DNA from: DAOTVC01 sp034437215
GTDB lineage: Bacteria > Chloroflexota > Anaerolineae > B4-G1 > SLSP01
Direction: 5' to 3'
Assembly: GCA_034437215.1 (NCBI GenBank)
Contig: DAOTVC010000018.1
Span: 1-23,562 of the forward strand
Length of the DNA: 23,562 nucleotides
The notes under the pieces are model-generated. The model was given only the letters and a program-made list of their open reading frames with translations, was not told where the DNA came from and searched no databases. This document shows, one piece after another, positions 8,601-16,336 of this stretch (position 1 is its first letter; the number at the start of each line of letters is the position of its first letter). The position numbers and the translations under genes are program-made.

Positions 8601-10006
8601 AGGCGGCCATCGTGGCGCGCATCGACCGTCTTACCGAGGACGCGCGCCACGCCCTGCAGCTGGCGGCCGTCATCGGGCGGCAGTTCCGGTTGGAGATTCT
8701 ACGCCACCTGACGGAGGCCGAGGCCGAGATCGATCTCTGGCTGGCGCAGCTGGAGCGGGGTGGGCTCGTCCGTCCTGCCGTCGATACCATCGACCTTACC
8801 TACGCCTTCCCCGACGCCCTCGTGCAGGAGGTGGCCTACGAGAGCCTGCTGGTGCAGAGCCGGCAGCGCCTGCACGCGCGCATCGGCGAGACGCTGGAGA
8901 ATGCCTTCGGTCGGGATCTCGAACAGGGCGCCGAACTGCTGGCTTACCACTTCAGCCGCAGCACCGACCAGGAGCGGGCGCTGAAGTACCTCAAGCTCGC
9001 AGCCGGCAAGGCCAAGGAGAGCTACGCCAACGAGACCGCCATCCAGCACTACCAGCAGATGTTGGAGATTCTGCGCCGGCAGGGGGACGAGGCGGGGCAG
9101 GCGAGTGCCCTCTACAACATGGGGGTCATGGCTTACGAGATCGGCAGCTACGAGCGGGCCCGTGCGTGGCTGCAGGAGTCCGTCGCTCTGCTGGAGCAGC
9201 TGGACGACGGCGCCGCCCAGGGGTGGAGCGTGATGTACCTGGGGATGGTGGATCTGAAGCAGGGCAACTACAGCGACGCCCTGCACCACCACGGCCTGGC
9301 TCTGGGCCTGGCGCGCATGCGGAAGGACAGCTTCCAGGAGGGGATCCACCTGACGAATCTGGCCCGCGTGACGATGCGCCTGGGCCAGTATGAGAGGGCC
9401 ATGGAGCAGTTCGGAGAGTCCCTGGAGATCAAGCGGCGGAACGAGGATCTCGTGGGGCAGGGCTTCGCCCTCTTCTACCGGGGGCTCATTCACGTCGATC
9501 AGGGGCGCTACGACGAGGCCGAGGAGGCCCTCGAGGGGGCCATCGAGATCTGGGAACAGCTGGCGCAGAACGACCGGGTGGTGAGCTACTACGAGTACGG
9601 GCGGGGGCTGCTGGCGCTGGGGCGCGAGGCTTACGAGGAAGCGGAGGAGCACCTGGAGAGAGCTCTCGCCCTCGCCGAGAAGCTCGTCCTCAAGGCCGAG
9701 ATCATCGAGAACCTCTCGGCGCTGGCCCTGGCGAAGTTGGGACAGGGCCGGACGGAGGAGGCGCAGGAGCGCTCCCGGCGTGCTGTCGAGCTGCTGGAGC
9801 GGCAGAAGGACGTCGAGGAGGTGCAGCGGGTCTACCTCAACCACTACCGCATCCTGGAAGCGACCGCCGATCCCAAGGCGCATCGCTTCCTGCGCCGCGC
9901 GCGTGAGGTGATGGAGGAGCGCGCTCAGCGCATCGTCGACGAGGAGGCGCGCCAAATCTACCTGGAGGAGGTCCAGGTCAACCAAGCCATCCGCAACGCG
10001 CGTTGA
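5681..10006 (+). CDS. Zinc-ribbon soluble-adenylyl-cyclase-like protein: two class III cyclase domains, AAA ATPase, TPRs
   Basis: 1441 aa, no membrane segments. It starts at ATG 5681 after GGAGGGGGAG. A double zinc ribbon opens the protein (Cys 3, 6, 17, 20 and 30, 33, 44, 47), then a Pro-rich linker to about 105. Cyclase domain 1 (about 198-385) keeps metal aspartates D205 (FGDVSGF) and D255 (FGGDALLGLF) and the Asn N336, but has Glu340 where the transition-state Arg belongs. Domain 2 (about 445-630) has N452 for the first aspartate, keeps D503, and has the full N582/R586 pair (DDINMAAR) with T575 at the base site. A single active site shared between the domains is inferred. The ATPase is canonical: Walker A GNSGLGKS (681-688), Walker B LVLALDDLHWAD with D816/D817. 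TPRs follow from about 1090. It is a paralogue of the cyclase at 415 and probably gives cAMP. The zinc ribbon may be a partner or sensor site. Confidence 0.9.
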   Translation: MHCPACGTLNPTPARFCMGCGRLLVDGVVCAACQTLLPPGARYCYHCGAFLAQAASAEAQVRPRSTVAPPTVVPSPVAPQPAPQPERPPAAPVESRPLPAQPVEKPEPVTALGVADYLVDRLPAAAPLEELLPVLRPSLQRYLPEQLYEPLERLPRERDLIAARDHLTALLRTVKTYLPWPVVVAPQPPGEPAGGMYRGVFLFGDVSGFTPLSERLKVLKQEGAEIITVLINNLFSRLVQVLFAHGGTLLKFGGDALLGLFPAETDAEIEEGVLQAARAALAMQAVMEREEFTSITAAGETLALRIKCGISAGPYFAAHIGTQETMAYVTTGHTVNLAEEAEGHANPGEIAMTRETYELVADRLEVGPVTKQPDEAYVRLLAAPAVEQEGRGRPELQEPPEGEPAAQITYLVARLDRLTTYLSDELIARIVTNPVDARIPPGHRQVTVMFANYKGISDLIEDLGDSRPEIITHHLNDYFVHMAQIVEKYEGTVARMDQYAVGDRLVIFFGAPRTHEDDPVRAVYTALEMQQAAREHFAALRASSGVYRFEQRIGINTGQLFAGNAGAPDLRQEYTLMGDDINMAARLMSNSEWQSIFISRNTKEKVAPFVELQDRGELQVKGKSIRIPTFEVVGRKQEVGPTRGLEGSASPLIGREEPLQTLEAQADSLLKGRGQIISLIGNSGLGKSRLMRELHAALLEREAALIWIEVRALSFSEQMSYWMARHLMASLLGLSSGASEDDLLYALGQRGRELLGKELAMEAVPYLAHMMGLDLGEEWAWVLDASPQVRQKQTFWAARQFLAAAARERPLVLALDDLHWADEASLALFEELLQVTDYAPVMFCLVFRSRRDKGCWQLRNAAAANFPHRYTEVHLQPLTPPQSAALLTELLPGARFSAETLEEILDKAAGNPFYLEEVVRSLIDAGAVVREEPEQDYLSDLVGWAKGEGPVKEEPVRWKVTAKIDQITVPDSLQAAIVARIDRLTEDARHALQLAAVIGRQFRLEILRHLTEAEAEIDLWLAQLERGGLVRPAVDTIDLTYAFPDALVQEVAYESLLVQSRQRLHARIGETLENAFGRDLEQGAELLAYHFSRSTDQERALKYLKLAAGKAKESYANETAIQHYQQMLEILRRQGDEAGQASALYNMGVMAYEIGSYERARAWLQESVALLEQLDDGAAQGWSVMYLGMVDLKQGNYSDALHHHGLALGLARMRKDSFQEGIHLTNLARVTMRLGQYERAMEQFGESLEIKRRNEDLVGQGFALFYRGLIHVDQGRYDEAEEALEGAIEIWEQLAQNDRVVSYYEYGRGLLALGREAYEEAEEHLERALALAEKLVLKAEIIENLSALALAKLGQGRTEEAQERSRRAVELLERQKDVEEVQRVYLNHYRILEATADPKAHRFLRRAREVMEERAQRIVDEEARQIYLEEVQVNQAIRNAR

Positions 10007-10016
10007 GCGGGAGGTG

Positions 10017-10619
10017 TCAGGACATCTCCGCGAGGAGCTCGCGAAGGCGTGCCAGGTTGCGTGCCTTGCCGGCATTGCGCAGCGCCCGCGCTTCACGGGA
10101 GAAGTAGCTGTGGGTGGTGAGGAAGGCGATCTGCCGTGCGTACCACTCCCGCAGCGTCGTCTCCACCCCGTGGGTAATGAGCTCGGTGCGCAATAGCAGG
10201 CTGGACTGCAAGAAGTCCTCCCGTCCCAGCGAGTCGAGATCGGCGTCACAGATCAGCGCCTGGAAATAGTCCTCGGGCTCCTGAGGGAGCCGGGTCGCCA
10301 TGATCAGTGCGCTGACACTCTCGATCTGCTCGGGGCCGTATCCGAAGTTCGGTAGGGTCTCCCGGGCGATCTGCGCGCCTTCGTCCTCGTTGCGGAAGTA
10401 GGTCACGAGGTAGCCGGTGTCGTGGTAGAGGGCCGCGGTACGCAGCGTCAGCAGCGCCTCCGGGACGAGCCCCGCTCGCGCCCCCAACCGCTCGACAGCG
10501 GGGAGCACGTCGTCGCGGGTGTGGTGCACGCCGTGATAGAGAAGGGTGGCAGGGAGCTGAGCCTCCAACCGGCTGAGGATGTATTGTCGGGCACTTTCGA
10601 AATCGACGTCAGGGTTCAT
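10017..10619 (-). CDS. HD-domain metal-dependent phosphohydrolase
   Basis: 200 aa, cytoplasmic. The HD signature is complete: H32/H33 (YHGVHHTRDD), H66-D67 (ALYHDTGYL) and D127 (CDADLDSLG), the expected metal ligands. HD proteins hydrolyse phosphoesters, including cyclic nucleotides and nucleotides; the substrate here cannot be read from sequence. It converges on the second cyclase with only 10 nt between stop codons, and lies 41 nt downstream of the GH13 gene on its own strand, so it may be the last gene of the maltose operon or have its own promoter. A role in breaking down the cyclases' product is attractive but unproven. It starts at ATG 10619 behind GGCGGAG, which can be masked by an upstream CTCCGCC. 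Confidence 0.8.
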   Translation of the reverse strand: MNPDVDFESARQYILSRLEAQLPATLLYHGVHHTRDDVLPAVERLGARAGLVPEALLTLRTAALYHDTGYLVTYFRNEDEGAQIARETLPNFGYGPEQIESVSALIMATRLPQEPEDYFQALICDADLDSLGREDFLQSSLLLRTELITHGVETTLREWYARQIAFLTTHSYFSREARALRNAGKARNLARLRELLAEMS

Positions 10620-10621
10620 TG

Positions 10622-10651
10622 CTCCGCCATTCTACGCGAGGTTGGGCGGAG
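10622..10651 (-). promoter_or_regulatory. Hairpin that can mask the HD-gene ribosome-binding site
   Basis: On the minus-strand transcript CTCCGCC (10651-10645) is complementary to GGCGGAG (10628-10622), the Shine-Dalgarno of the HD gene. This gives a 7-bp GC-rich stem with a 16-nt loop. It could limit translation unless ribosomes arriving from the GH13 gene open it. Confidence 0.4.
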
Positions 10652-10660
10652 GGCAAGTCG

Positions 10661-12469
10661 CTAGCTGATGAAGGCCCCGCTCCGGGGCGGCAGGGTGAGG
10701 GCGAGAGCGCCTCCCGCGGAGCGCACCCCCAGATCGCCCAGACGATCGCGAGCCGCAACCCGACCTAACCCCGGTAACGCGAGGTGGTGGGGCGCGGCGT
10801 CGAGATTCAGTGCGACGACCACCTCGTCATCCCCCCTGTATACCCTGTAGGCGTACGTGCCCAGATCCGGATCCAGGTGCACCGTCTCCCGCCGGCCCTC
10901 GTGGAGGACGGGGTGCGCCCGCCGCAGGGCTCCCAGCCGCCGGAAATAGTCCAGCAGCGCGCCGTCGAGATCTTCCCAGGGGAGGGGGAGACGCGCCTCC
11001 TCGAAGGTGCCGAAGTCCTCGGGGCGGCGGTGGATGGGGTGCTGCTGGGAGAGCCCGGTCTCCGTGCCGTAGTAGAGGATGGGCGGGCCGGAGAGGGTGT
11101 AGAGGACGAGGGCCGCCAGCCGCAGCGCTGCGAGGTCGTCCCCCGCCTGGAAGCGGAAGCGGTTCATGTCGTGGTTGTCGAGGAAGGCGGGGCGGGAGAA
11201 GCCCGGGGGGAAGGCGCGCTCGTGGGCCTGTAGGAAGGCGTCGAAGGTGGCGAGGGACCAGCGGCGCCGGGCGAAGGTCTCCCGCAGGGCCTGGTTGAGG
11301 AGGAAGTCGAGGGCGCCGTCGAGGACACCCCCGTAACCGAGGGGGTCGGCAGGTGCTCCGGGCAGCTCGCCGAAGAGCCAGCAGTCGGGGCGGACCGCCC
11401 GGCAGGCGCGGCGGAAGGCGCTCCAGAAGTCGCGGGAGGGGCCGCCGGCGTGGTCGAGGCGATAGCCGTCGACGCCCCGCTCCAGCCAGTGGGTGGCGGC
11501 GGCGATGACGTGCTCGCGGGCGGGTCCGGGAGCCAGGTTCAGCTCGGGCATGGTGCGCACGCCGAAGTAGCAGGCGTAGTCGCCGGTGTCGTGGCCCCAG
11601 GTGTACCAGCTGCGGTAGGGGCTGCCGGGGTCGCGCCGGGCCTCCACGAAGGTGGGGTGGCGGTCGGACCAGTGGTTGGCGACGAAGTCGAGGAGGACGC
11701 GCAGCCCCCGGGCGTGGGCGGCGTCGATGAGGGCCTGCAGCTCTGCGTTGCTCCCCAGCCGCGGCTCGACGGTGAGGAGGTCGGTGGCGTCGTAGCCGTG
11801 GTAGGAGGGGCTGGCGAAGACGGGGGAGAGCCAGAGGACGTCGACGCCCAGGTCGGCGAGGTAGTCCAGCCGGTCGAGCACGCCCCGCAGGGTTCCGCCG
11901 CAGCCGGCGAAGAGATCCTGCCTCTGGCGCCAGGCGCGCCCCTCCCCGGGGTAGAAGCGATCGAGGAAGATCTGGTAGACGAGGGCGGCGCGGCTCCAGG
12001 CGGGCGCAGGCCCCTCCACGGAGAAGGCGAAGGGGGTGGCTGCGGTGGGCTCCACGGCCTGATTGTCGGCGTAGAGCCAGCGGCCGGTGCCGGTGGCGCG
12101 GGCCCTGACCCGGTAGCGCACCCAGGTCCCCTCGGGCTGGGGGGGCAGCGTCGCCTCCCAGCGCTGCAGGTAGCGCCACTCCAGGGTGTCCCACGCCGGT
12201 GCGACGCTCTCGAAGGGGAGGGGGCGGGCGGTGGGGCCGCAGGGGTCGCTGCCGTCGCAGGTGAAACGGGCTTCGACGGCGTCGAAGGGGCGCCCGCCCG
12301 TCGTGACGTGGAGGGTCAGCGAGGTGCCGGGTTGGGGGAGGACGGGGGTCAGGCGCTGTCCGTGCCGGACGCCCCGGCGCTCCTCACGGTAGCGGGCCAG
12401 CCGGCCCTCGAAGCCCGCCAGGGGGCCGAGGACGCGGTCGTCCAGGGGGCAGTAGGTCGCGTCGCTCAT
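10661..12469 (-). CDS. GH13 glycosidase, neopullulanase/cyclomaltodextrinase type
   Basis: 602 aa without a signal peptide, so cytoplasmic. Predicted to hydrolyse alpha-1,4 (and possibly alpha-1,6) glucosidic bonds in imported maltodextrins. An N-terminal beta-sandwich-like region (about 1-155) precedes the TIM barrel (starts ALVYQIFLDRFYPG, about 162). All GH13 motifs are present: DFVANH (261-266), GVDGYRLDHA with nucleophile D339, WLFGEL with acid E368, and FLDNHD with D434. MPELN (307-311) is the fifth motif typical of the neopullulanase/cyclomaltodextrinase group. A beta-rich C-terminal domain ends the protein. The start codon overlaps the malG stop by 4 nt (ATGA), indicating translational coupling in the malEFG operon. 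Exact substrate within the group is uncertain. Confidence 0.92.
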   Translation of the reverse strand: MSDATYCPLDDRVLGPLAGFEGRLARYREERRGVRHGQRLTPVLPQPGTSLTLHVTTGGRPFDAVEARFTCDGSDPCGPTARPLPFESVAPAWDTLEWRYLQRWEATLPPQPEGTWVRYRVRARATGTGRWLYADNQAVEPTAATPFAFSVEGPAPAWSRAALVYQIFLDRFYPGEGRAWRQRQDLFAGCGGTLRGVLDRLDYLADLGVDVLWLSPVFASPSYHGYDATDLLTVEPRLGSNAELQALIDAAHARGLRVLLDFVANHWSDRHPTFVEARRDPGSPYRSWYTWGHDTGDYACYFGVRTMPELNLAPGPAREHVIAAATHWLERGVDGYRLDHAGGPSRDFWSAFRRACRAVRPDCWLFGELPGAPADPLGYGGVLDGALDFLLNQALRETFARRRWSLATFDAFLQAHERAFPPGFSRPAFLDNHDMNRFRFQAGDDLAALRLAALVLYTLSGPPILYYGTETGLSQQHPIHRRPEDFGTFEEARLPLPWEDLDGALLDYFRRLGALRRAHPVLHEGRRETVHLDPDLGTYAYRVYRGDDEVVVALNLDAAPHHLALPGLGRVAARDRLGDLGVRSAGGALALTLPPRSGAFIS

Positions 12470-13350
12470 CCCTTCACCGCCCCCTGGGTGAGCCCGTCGA
12501 CGATCTGGCCCTGGAGCAGCAGGTAGAGGGTGACGATGGGGGCCGCGCCCATGAGGGCGCCCGCCGCGAAGATGCCCCAGTTCTGGGCGAAGCGGTCGGA
12601 GACGAAGAGGTAGAGTCCCACCATCAGTGTGAACTCCTCGGTGCTCTGCAGGAGGATGCGGGCGAGGGCGAAGTCGCCGAAGGTGCCCACGAAGACGAGG
12701 ATCGCCACGACCGCCAGGATGGGGCGCACGAGGGGGAGGATGAGATACCAGAAGGCCTGCCAGGAGCTGGCGCCGTCCACCAGCGCCGACTCGTCGATAT
12801 CGCGGGGGATGGCGTCGAAGAAGCCCTTGGTCAGCCAGACGTTGATCCCCATCTGCCCTCCGAGGTAGGCGAGGATGAGCCCGCCGTGGGTGTTGAGCCC
12901 CAGCCAGGGGACGTAGGTGCCCAGCTGCTGGAAGAGGAGGAAGAGGGCGACCATCGTCAGCAGCGGGGGGAAGACCTGCACCAGCAGGATGGACATGAGG
13001 AGGCTGCGGCGGAAGCGGAAGCGAAAGCGGGAGAAAGCGTAAGCGCTGAGCGCCGTGACGAAGACGGCGAGGACGGCGGTGATGGCGGAGACCTTGACGG
13101 AGTTCCAGGTCCAGCGCAGGAAGGGGTGGAGGGGGTCGTTAAGGAGGGTGGTGAAGTTGACGAGGGAGGCGTTGGTGGGGAGGAGGCGCTGGCCGGCGAG
13201 GGTTCCCGCCGGGTTGAGGGCGGCGGAGATGATCCAGATGACGGGGAAGAGGGCGAAGGCGAGGGCCACGAGGATGACGGCGCCGCGTGCCCAGAGCACG
13301 AGCCGCTCCTGCTTCCGGCGTGAGACGTCGAGACGCTGCTCGTTAGACAT
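12466..13350 (-). CDS. malG: Maltose-type ABC transporter permease MalG
   Basis: 294 aa, the usual MalG length, with about six membrane helices, the first at about residues 22-46. The cytoplasmic EAA loop (about 184-206, DIDESALVDGASSWQAFWYL) contains the invariant Gly and the downstream Leu-Pro; it contacts the transporter ATPase. It forms the inner-membrane channel with MalF, receiving sugar from MalE. The ATG at 13350 lies inside the end of malF (8-nt overlap), and its stop overlaps the GH13 start by 4 nt, so the three are translated as one unit. No ATPase gene is nearby, so a shared MsmK/UgpC-type ATPase is presumably supplied in trans. Confidence 0.93.
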   Translation of the reverse strand: MSNEQRLDVSRRKQERLVLWARGAVILVALAFALFPVIWIISAALNPAGTLAGQRLLPTNASLVNFTTLLNDPLHPFLRWTWNSVKVSAITAVLAVFVTALSAYAFSRFRFRFRRSLLMSILLVQVFPPLLTMVALFLLFQQLGTYVPWLGLNTHGGLILAYLGGQMGINVWLTKGFFDAIPRDIDESALVDGASSWQAFWYLILPLVRPILAVVAILVFVGTFGDFALARILLQSTEEFTLMVGLYLFVSDRFAQNWGIFAAGALMGAAPIVTLYLLLQGQIVDGLTQGAVKG

Positions 13351-14917
13351 TTTCGGAGACCTCCTCCCAGATGCGGGTGTAGCGGAAGTTGAAGAGCGTG
13401 ATCAGGCTGATGACGACGAAGATCACGAAGGTGATGGCGGCGGCGTAGCCGTAGTCGGAGCCCCGCTCGCCGGCGAAGGCCAGGCGGTAGGTGTAGCTGA
13501 TGAGGATGTCGGTGTGCCCGGCGGGGGTGGGGGTGTTGGGGATGGGCGGCCCGCCCTCGTTGAAGAGGTAGATGACGTTGAAGTTGTTGAAGTTGAAGGT
13601 GAAGGAGCTCACGAGCAGCGGGCCCACGGAGACGAGCAGCAGGGGCAGGGTGATGCGCCAGAACTGCTGGAAGCGACCGGCGCCGTCCACCTCGGCGGCC
13701 TCGTAGATCTCCTTGGGGATGGCCTGCAGGGCGCCGCTGCAGATGAGCATCATGTAGGGGTAGCCCAGCCAGAGGTTGATGAGCAGGACGGCGAACTTGG
13801 CCCAGAAGGGATCGGCGAACCACTGGGGCGCCCACCCGATCCACTCCTGGAGCGTCGTCGTGAGCACGCCCAGGTGGGGATTGAGGAGTCCCCTCCAGAT
13901 GAGGATGCTGATCACTCCGGGGACGGCGTAGGGGAGGATGAGGAAGGAGCGGAGGGCCTTGCGCCCCGGCAGCCCCGGCCCATCGAGGACGAGGGCCAGC
14001 AGGAGGCCCAGGGCGAAGGTGGTGAGGACGGAGAGGAGGGCGAAGGCGAAGGTCCAGACGAAGACGCTGATGAAGGGGCCGCGCAGGGCCGGGCTCCTCA
14101 GCAGCCGCTCGAAGTTCTTCAGGCCCGTCAGGACCTGGTAGCCCGGTCGCAGGACCTCCCCCGCGGGTGAGACGAAGGCGCCCGCCTCGCCGTCGGCGGC
14201 GTAGCGGGTGCCGGTGGCCCGGTCGAGGAGCGCGTCTGCGGCGGCATCGAAGACGTAGCGCTGCCGGTACTGAGCCGCCCGGTCGAGACCGCTGATCTTC
14301 ACCGTCCGCGGGGCCTCACCGAACTCCACGCCGTCCAGCTCGGAGAGGTACTTCACGCTCGCCACACGGTCCAGGCGCGCGTACCCCTCGAGGGCCTCCG
14401 GCGCCTCGCCCGTCTGCGCTTCGAGGGGCGCTCCGGGACGGGCCAGGTAGGCGCTGCCGTCCTCGCCGGTGAGCCAGAGCAGGTAGTCACCCCCCACGGA
14501 GCGGTAGGCGACCCAGTTGTAGGTCGGGGCGCCCTCCGCCAGGTACTGCTCCTTCTCGATCAGGTGGACGGCCTGCAGCTTCGTGAGGAGGTGGCCGTCG
14601 CTGTAGTTGGTGAAGGCGGTGTAGACGGTGTAGATGATGGGGTAGAGGGCCAGCAGGACGATGAGCGCGAGCCCGGGCGAGAGCCAGCGGAAGGGGAGGG
14701 TGTCCCGCCGGAGGAAGACGACGTTGAGCCCCACGGTCACGACCGCGCAGGCGGCGGCGAGGAACCAGACGCCGTCCCGCACGAGCAGGGTCAGGAAGAG
14801 GAGGGCGACGGCGTCGATGAAGGCGAGGGCGAGGAGGATGAGCCCGAAGCCGGCGAAGGTCTCTGAGAGGGAGGCCAGGGGCGATCTGCCCCTGGCCTCG
14901 GCGACCGTGCGTTTCAC
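13343..14917 (-). CDS. malF: Maltose-type ABC transporter permease MalF with large periplasmic loop
   Basis: 524 aa, close to E. coli MalF and longer than most sugar permeases. Three hydrophobic helices lie in the first 110 residues. A hydrophilic segment of about 170 residues follows, corresponding to the MalF P2 loop that docks the binding protein. Five more helices come after it. The EAA loop is EIYEAAEVDGAGRFQQFW (about 401-420). Translation starts at GTG 14917. Its Shine-Dalgarno GAGGAG is formed by the last two Glu codons of malE, so malE and malF are tightly coupled (3 nt between stop and start). The P2 loop supports a maltose/maltodextrin assignment rather than a generic sugar transporter. 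Confidence 0.92.
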   Translation of the reverse strand: MKRTVAEARGRSPLASLSETFAGFGLILLALAFIDAVALLFLTLLVRDGVWFLAAACAVVTVGLNVVFLRRDTLPFRWLSPGLALIVLLALYPIIYTVYTAFTNYSDGHLLTKLQAVHLIEKEQYLAEGAPTYNWVAYRSVGGDYLLWLTGEDGSAYLARPGAPLEAQTGEAPEALEGYARLDRVASVKYLSELDGVEFGEAPRTVKISGLDRAAQYRQRYVFDAAADALLDRATGTRYAADGEAGAFVSPAGEVLRPGYQVLTGLKNFERLLRSPALRGPFISVFVWTFAFALLSVLTTFALGLLLALVLDGPGLPGRKALRSFLILPYAVPGVISILIWRGLLNPHLGVLTTTLQEWIGWAPQWFADPFWAKFAVLLINLWLGYPYMMLICSGALQAIPKEIYEAAEVDGAGRFQQFWRITLPLLLVSVGPLLVSSFTFNFNNFNVIYLFNEGGPPIPNTPTPAGHTDILISYTYRLAFAGERGSDYGYAAAITFVIFVVISLITLFNFRYTRIWEEVSENV

Positions 14918-14920
14918 GGA

Positions 14921-16216
14921 CTACTCCTCGGCGATGGCCGTACGGATCTGCTCGGCGGCGGTGGCGAAGGCCTCCTCGCCGCCCTGCTGGCCCTGCATCA
15001 CGAGGGTGATGGCGTCGCCCAGCGCCGTCCAGACCGCGGACATCTCGGGGATGGCGGGCATGGGCATGCCCACCTCGCCCGCCTCACCGAAGGCGGCGAT
15101 GTCGGGGTCGTTGATCTGCTCGCGCACGGGCAGGAAGGCGGAGGCGCGGGGATCGGCCTCGTACATCTGCGTCATGAAGGCCTCGGTGGCGACGAACTCC
15201 GTCAGGAAGGTCTGGGCGAGGAGCGCGTTCTCGCTGAAGGCGTTGATCATGAAGCCTTGCACGCCCAGGAAGGGGCGCCCGGTGCCCGTCTCGCCGGGGA
15301 TGGGGCTGATGGCGTAGGGGACGCCGGCTTCGCGCAGGCGATCCAGCGCCCAGGGGCCGGTGATCATCATGGCGGCTTCACCGCTCTCGAACATGGTGTG
15401 CATGACGTCCCAGTCGACACCGGAGACGATCTGCTCGGCGGCGACCCTCTCCTCGAGCCAGAGCGCGGCGGCGAGGCTGCCCTCGCTGTCGACGCCCACG
15501 TCCGCGGCGTCGTAGCCGTTCTCGTCCACGCCGAAGATGTAGCCGTCGAAGGCGGTGAGGATGGGGTAGAAGTGGTAGGGGTCGCCGTCCTGGCGCACGA
15601 AGCCCTGCTTGACGGTGCCCTCCGCCTCGAGGGCGGCGGCGATCTCGGCGACCTCGGTCCAGCTCTCGGGCGCGTCGGGCACGAGCTCGGGATTGCGCAC
15701 GAAGGCGATGTTCTCGGTGACGTAGGGCATGCCGTAGAGCTTGCCGTCGTAGGTGAAGGCCTCCACGGCCACGTCGAGGAAGAGATCAGACTTATCGCCC
15801 AGGTCGATGGGCGCCAGCAGGCCGTTGATGGTGAGTTCGCCCAGCCAGTCGTGGGCGCCCACGAGGATGTCGGGGCCCTCACCGGCGGGACCGGCGACCT
15901 TCAGCTGGTCGCGCACGTCGCCGAAGCCCATCTGCTGCACGACGATCTTCACGCCGTACTCCTCGGTGAAGTCGCGGCCCAGCTCCTCGAGGATGGGGGC
16001 GCGGGTCTCGTCGGACCAGATGACGAGCTCCGGCATGGGTTCCTCGGTCGGTTCGGGGGTGGCCTCTTCGGTGGCGGCCTCGGTGGGCTCCTCCGTCGCA
16101 ACCTCGGTCGGCTCCTCGGTGGCGGGCGCCTCGGGCGTCGCCTGGGGACCGCAGGCCGTCAAGACTAGCGAGAGGACGATCAAGAGACTGAGAAAGGAAA
16201 GTTTGTACTTGTACAT
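14921..16216 (-). CDS. malE: Maltose/maltodextrin-binding lipoprotein MalE
   Basis: 431 aa, an extracytoplasmic solute-binding lipoprotein. The ATG at 16216 is chosen because GGAG lies 5 nt upstream and the signal peptide starts right there (MYKYKLSFLSLLIVLSLVLTAC). A TTG 42 nt further upstream has no ribosome site and would bury the signal peptide. The lipobox LTAC gives a lipidated Cys. A linker of about 35 residues, rich in Thr, Glu and Pro with repeated TEEP units, tethers the domain to the membrane. The mature part reads like CUT1 maltose-binding proteins (LVIWSDETRAPILEELGRDF near the start; later MMITGPWAL). It is first in the malEFG-GH13 operon. Confidence 0.92.
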   Translation of the reverse strand: MYKYKLSFLSLLIVLSLVLTACGPQATPEAPATEEPTEVATEEPTEAATEEATPEPTEEPMPELVIWSDETRAPILEELGRDFTEEYGVKIVVQQMGFGDVRDQLKVAGPAGEGPDILVGAHDWLGELTINGLLAPIDLGDKSDLFLDVAVEAFTYDGKLYGMPYVTENIAFVRNPELVPDAPESWTEVAEIAAALEAEGTVKQGFVRQDGDPYHFYPILTAFDGYIFGVDENGYDAADVGVDSEGSLAAALWLEERVAAEQIVSGVDWDVMHTMFESGEAAMMITGPWALDRLREAGVPYAISPIPGETGTGRPFLGVQGFMINAFSENALLAQTFLTEFVATEAFMTQMYEADPRASAFLPVREQINDPDIAAFGEAGEVGMPMPAIPEMSAVWTALGDAITLVMQGQQGGEEAFATAAEQIRTAIAEE

Positions 16217-16238
16217 GTTCACTCCATGAATAGGTTGT

Positions 16239-16265
16239 GTGATAGATGCTGCAGACAAGGGTCAA
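16239..16265 (-). promoter_or_regulatory. Weak candidate promoter upstream of malE
   Basis: On the minus strand TTGACC (16265-16260) and TATCAC (16244-16239) are separated by 15 bp, shorter than ideal. The malE leader (16217-16336) shows no copy of the palindrome found at the regulator's own promoter, so malE may also be read through from the regulator gene. Confidence 0.3.
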
Positions 16266-16336
16266 GGGCCGGTATTGAGGGCTGCGTCGATGGTTCTTTC
16301 TGTTATTGAGCCTCCTTATATCGGTGAGCAGGGGAT

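Noticed and set aside
11450..12526. A 358-codon plus-strand frame opposite the GH13 gene, and a 444-codon one (18473-19807) opposite the reductase
   Set aside because: Low-complexity Gly/Val/Glu-rich shadows; all catalytic and cofactor motifs are on the minus strand.
16217..16258. Longer malE start at TTG 16258
   Set aside because: No ribosome-binding site, and it would add 14 residues before an otherwise typical signal peptide that has its own GGAG-ATG.
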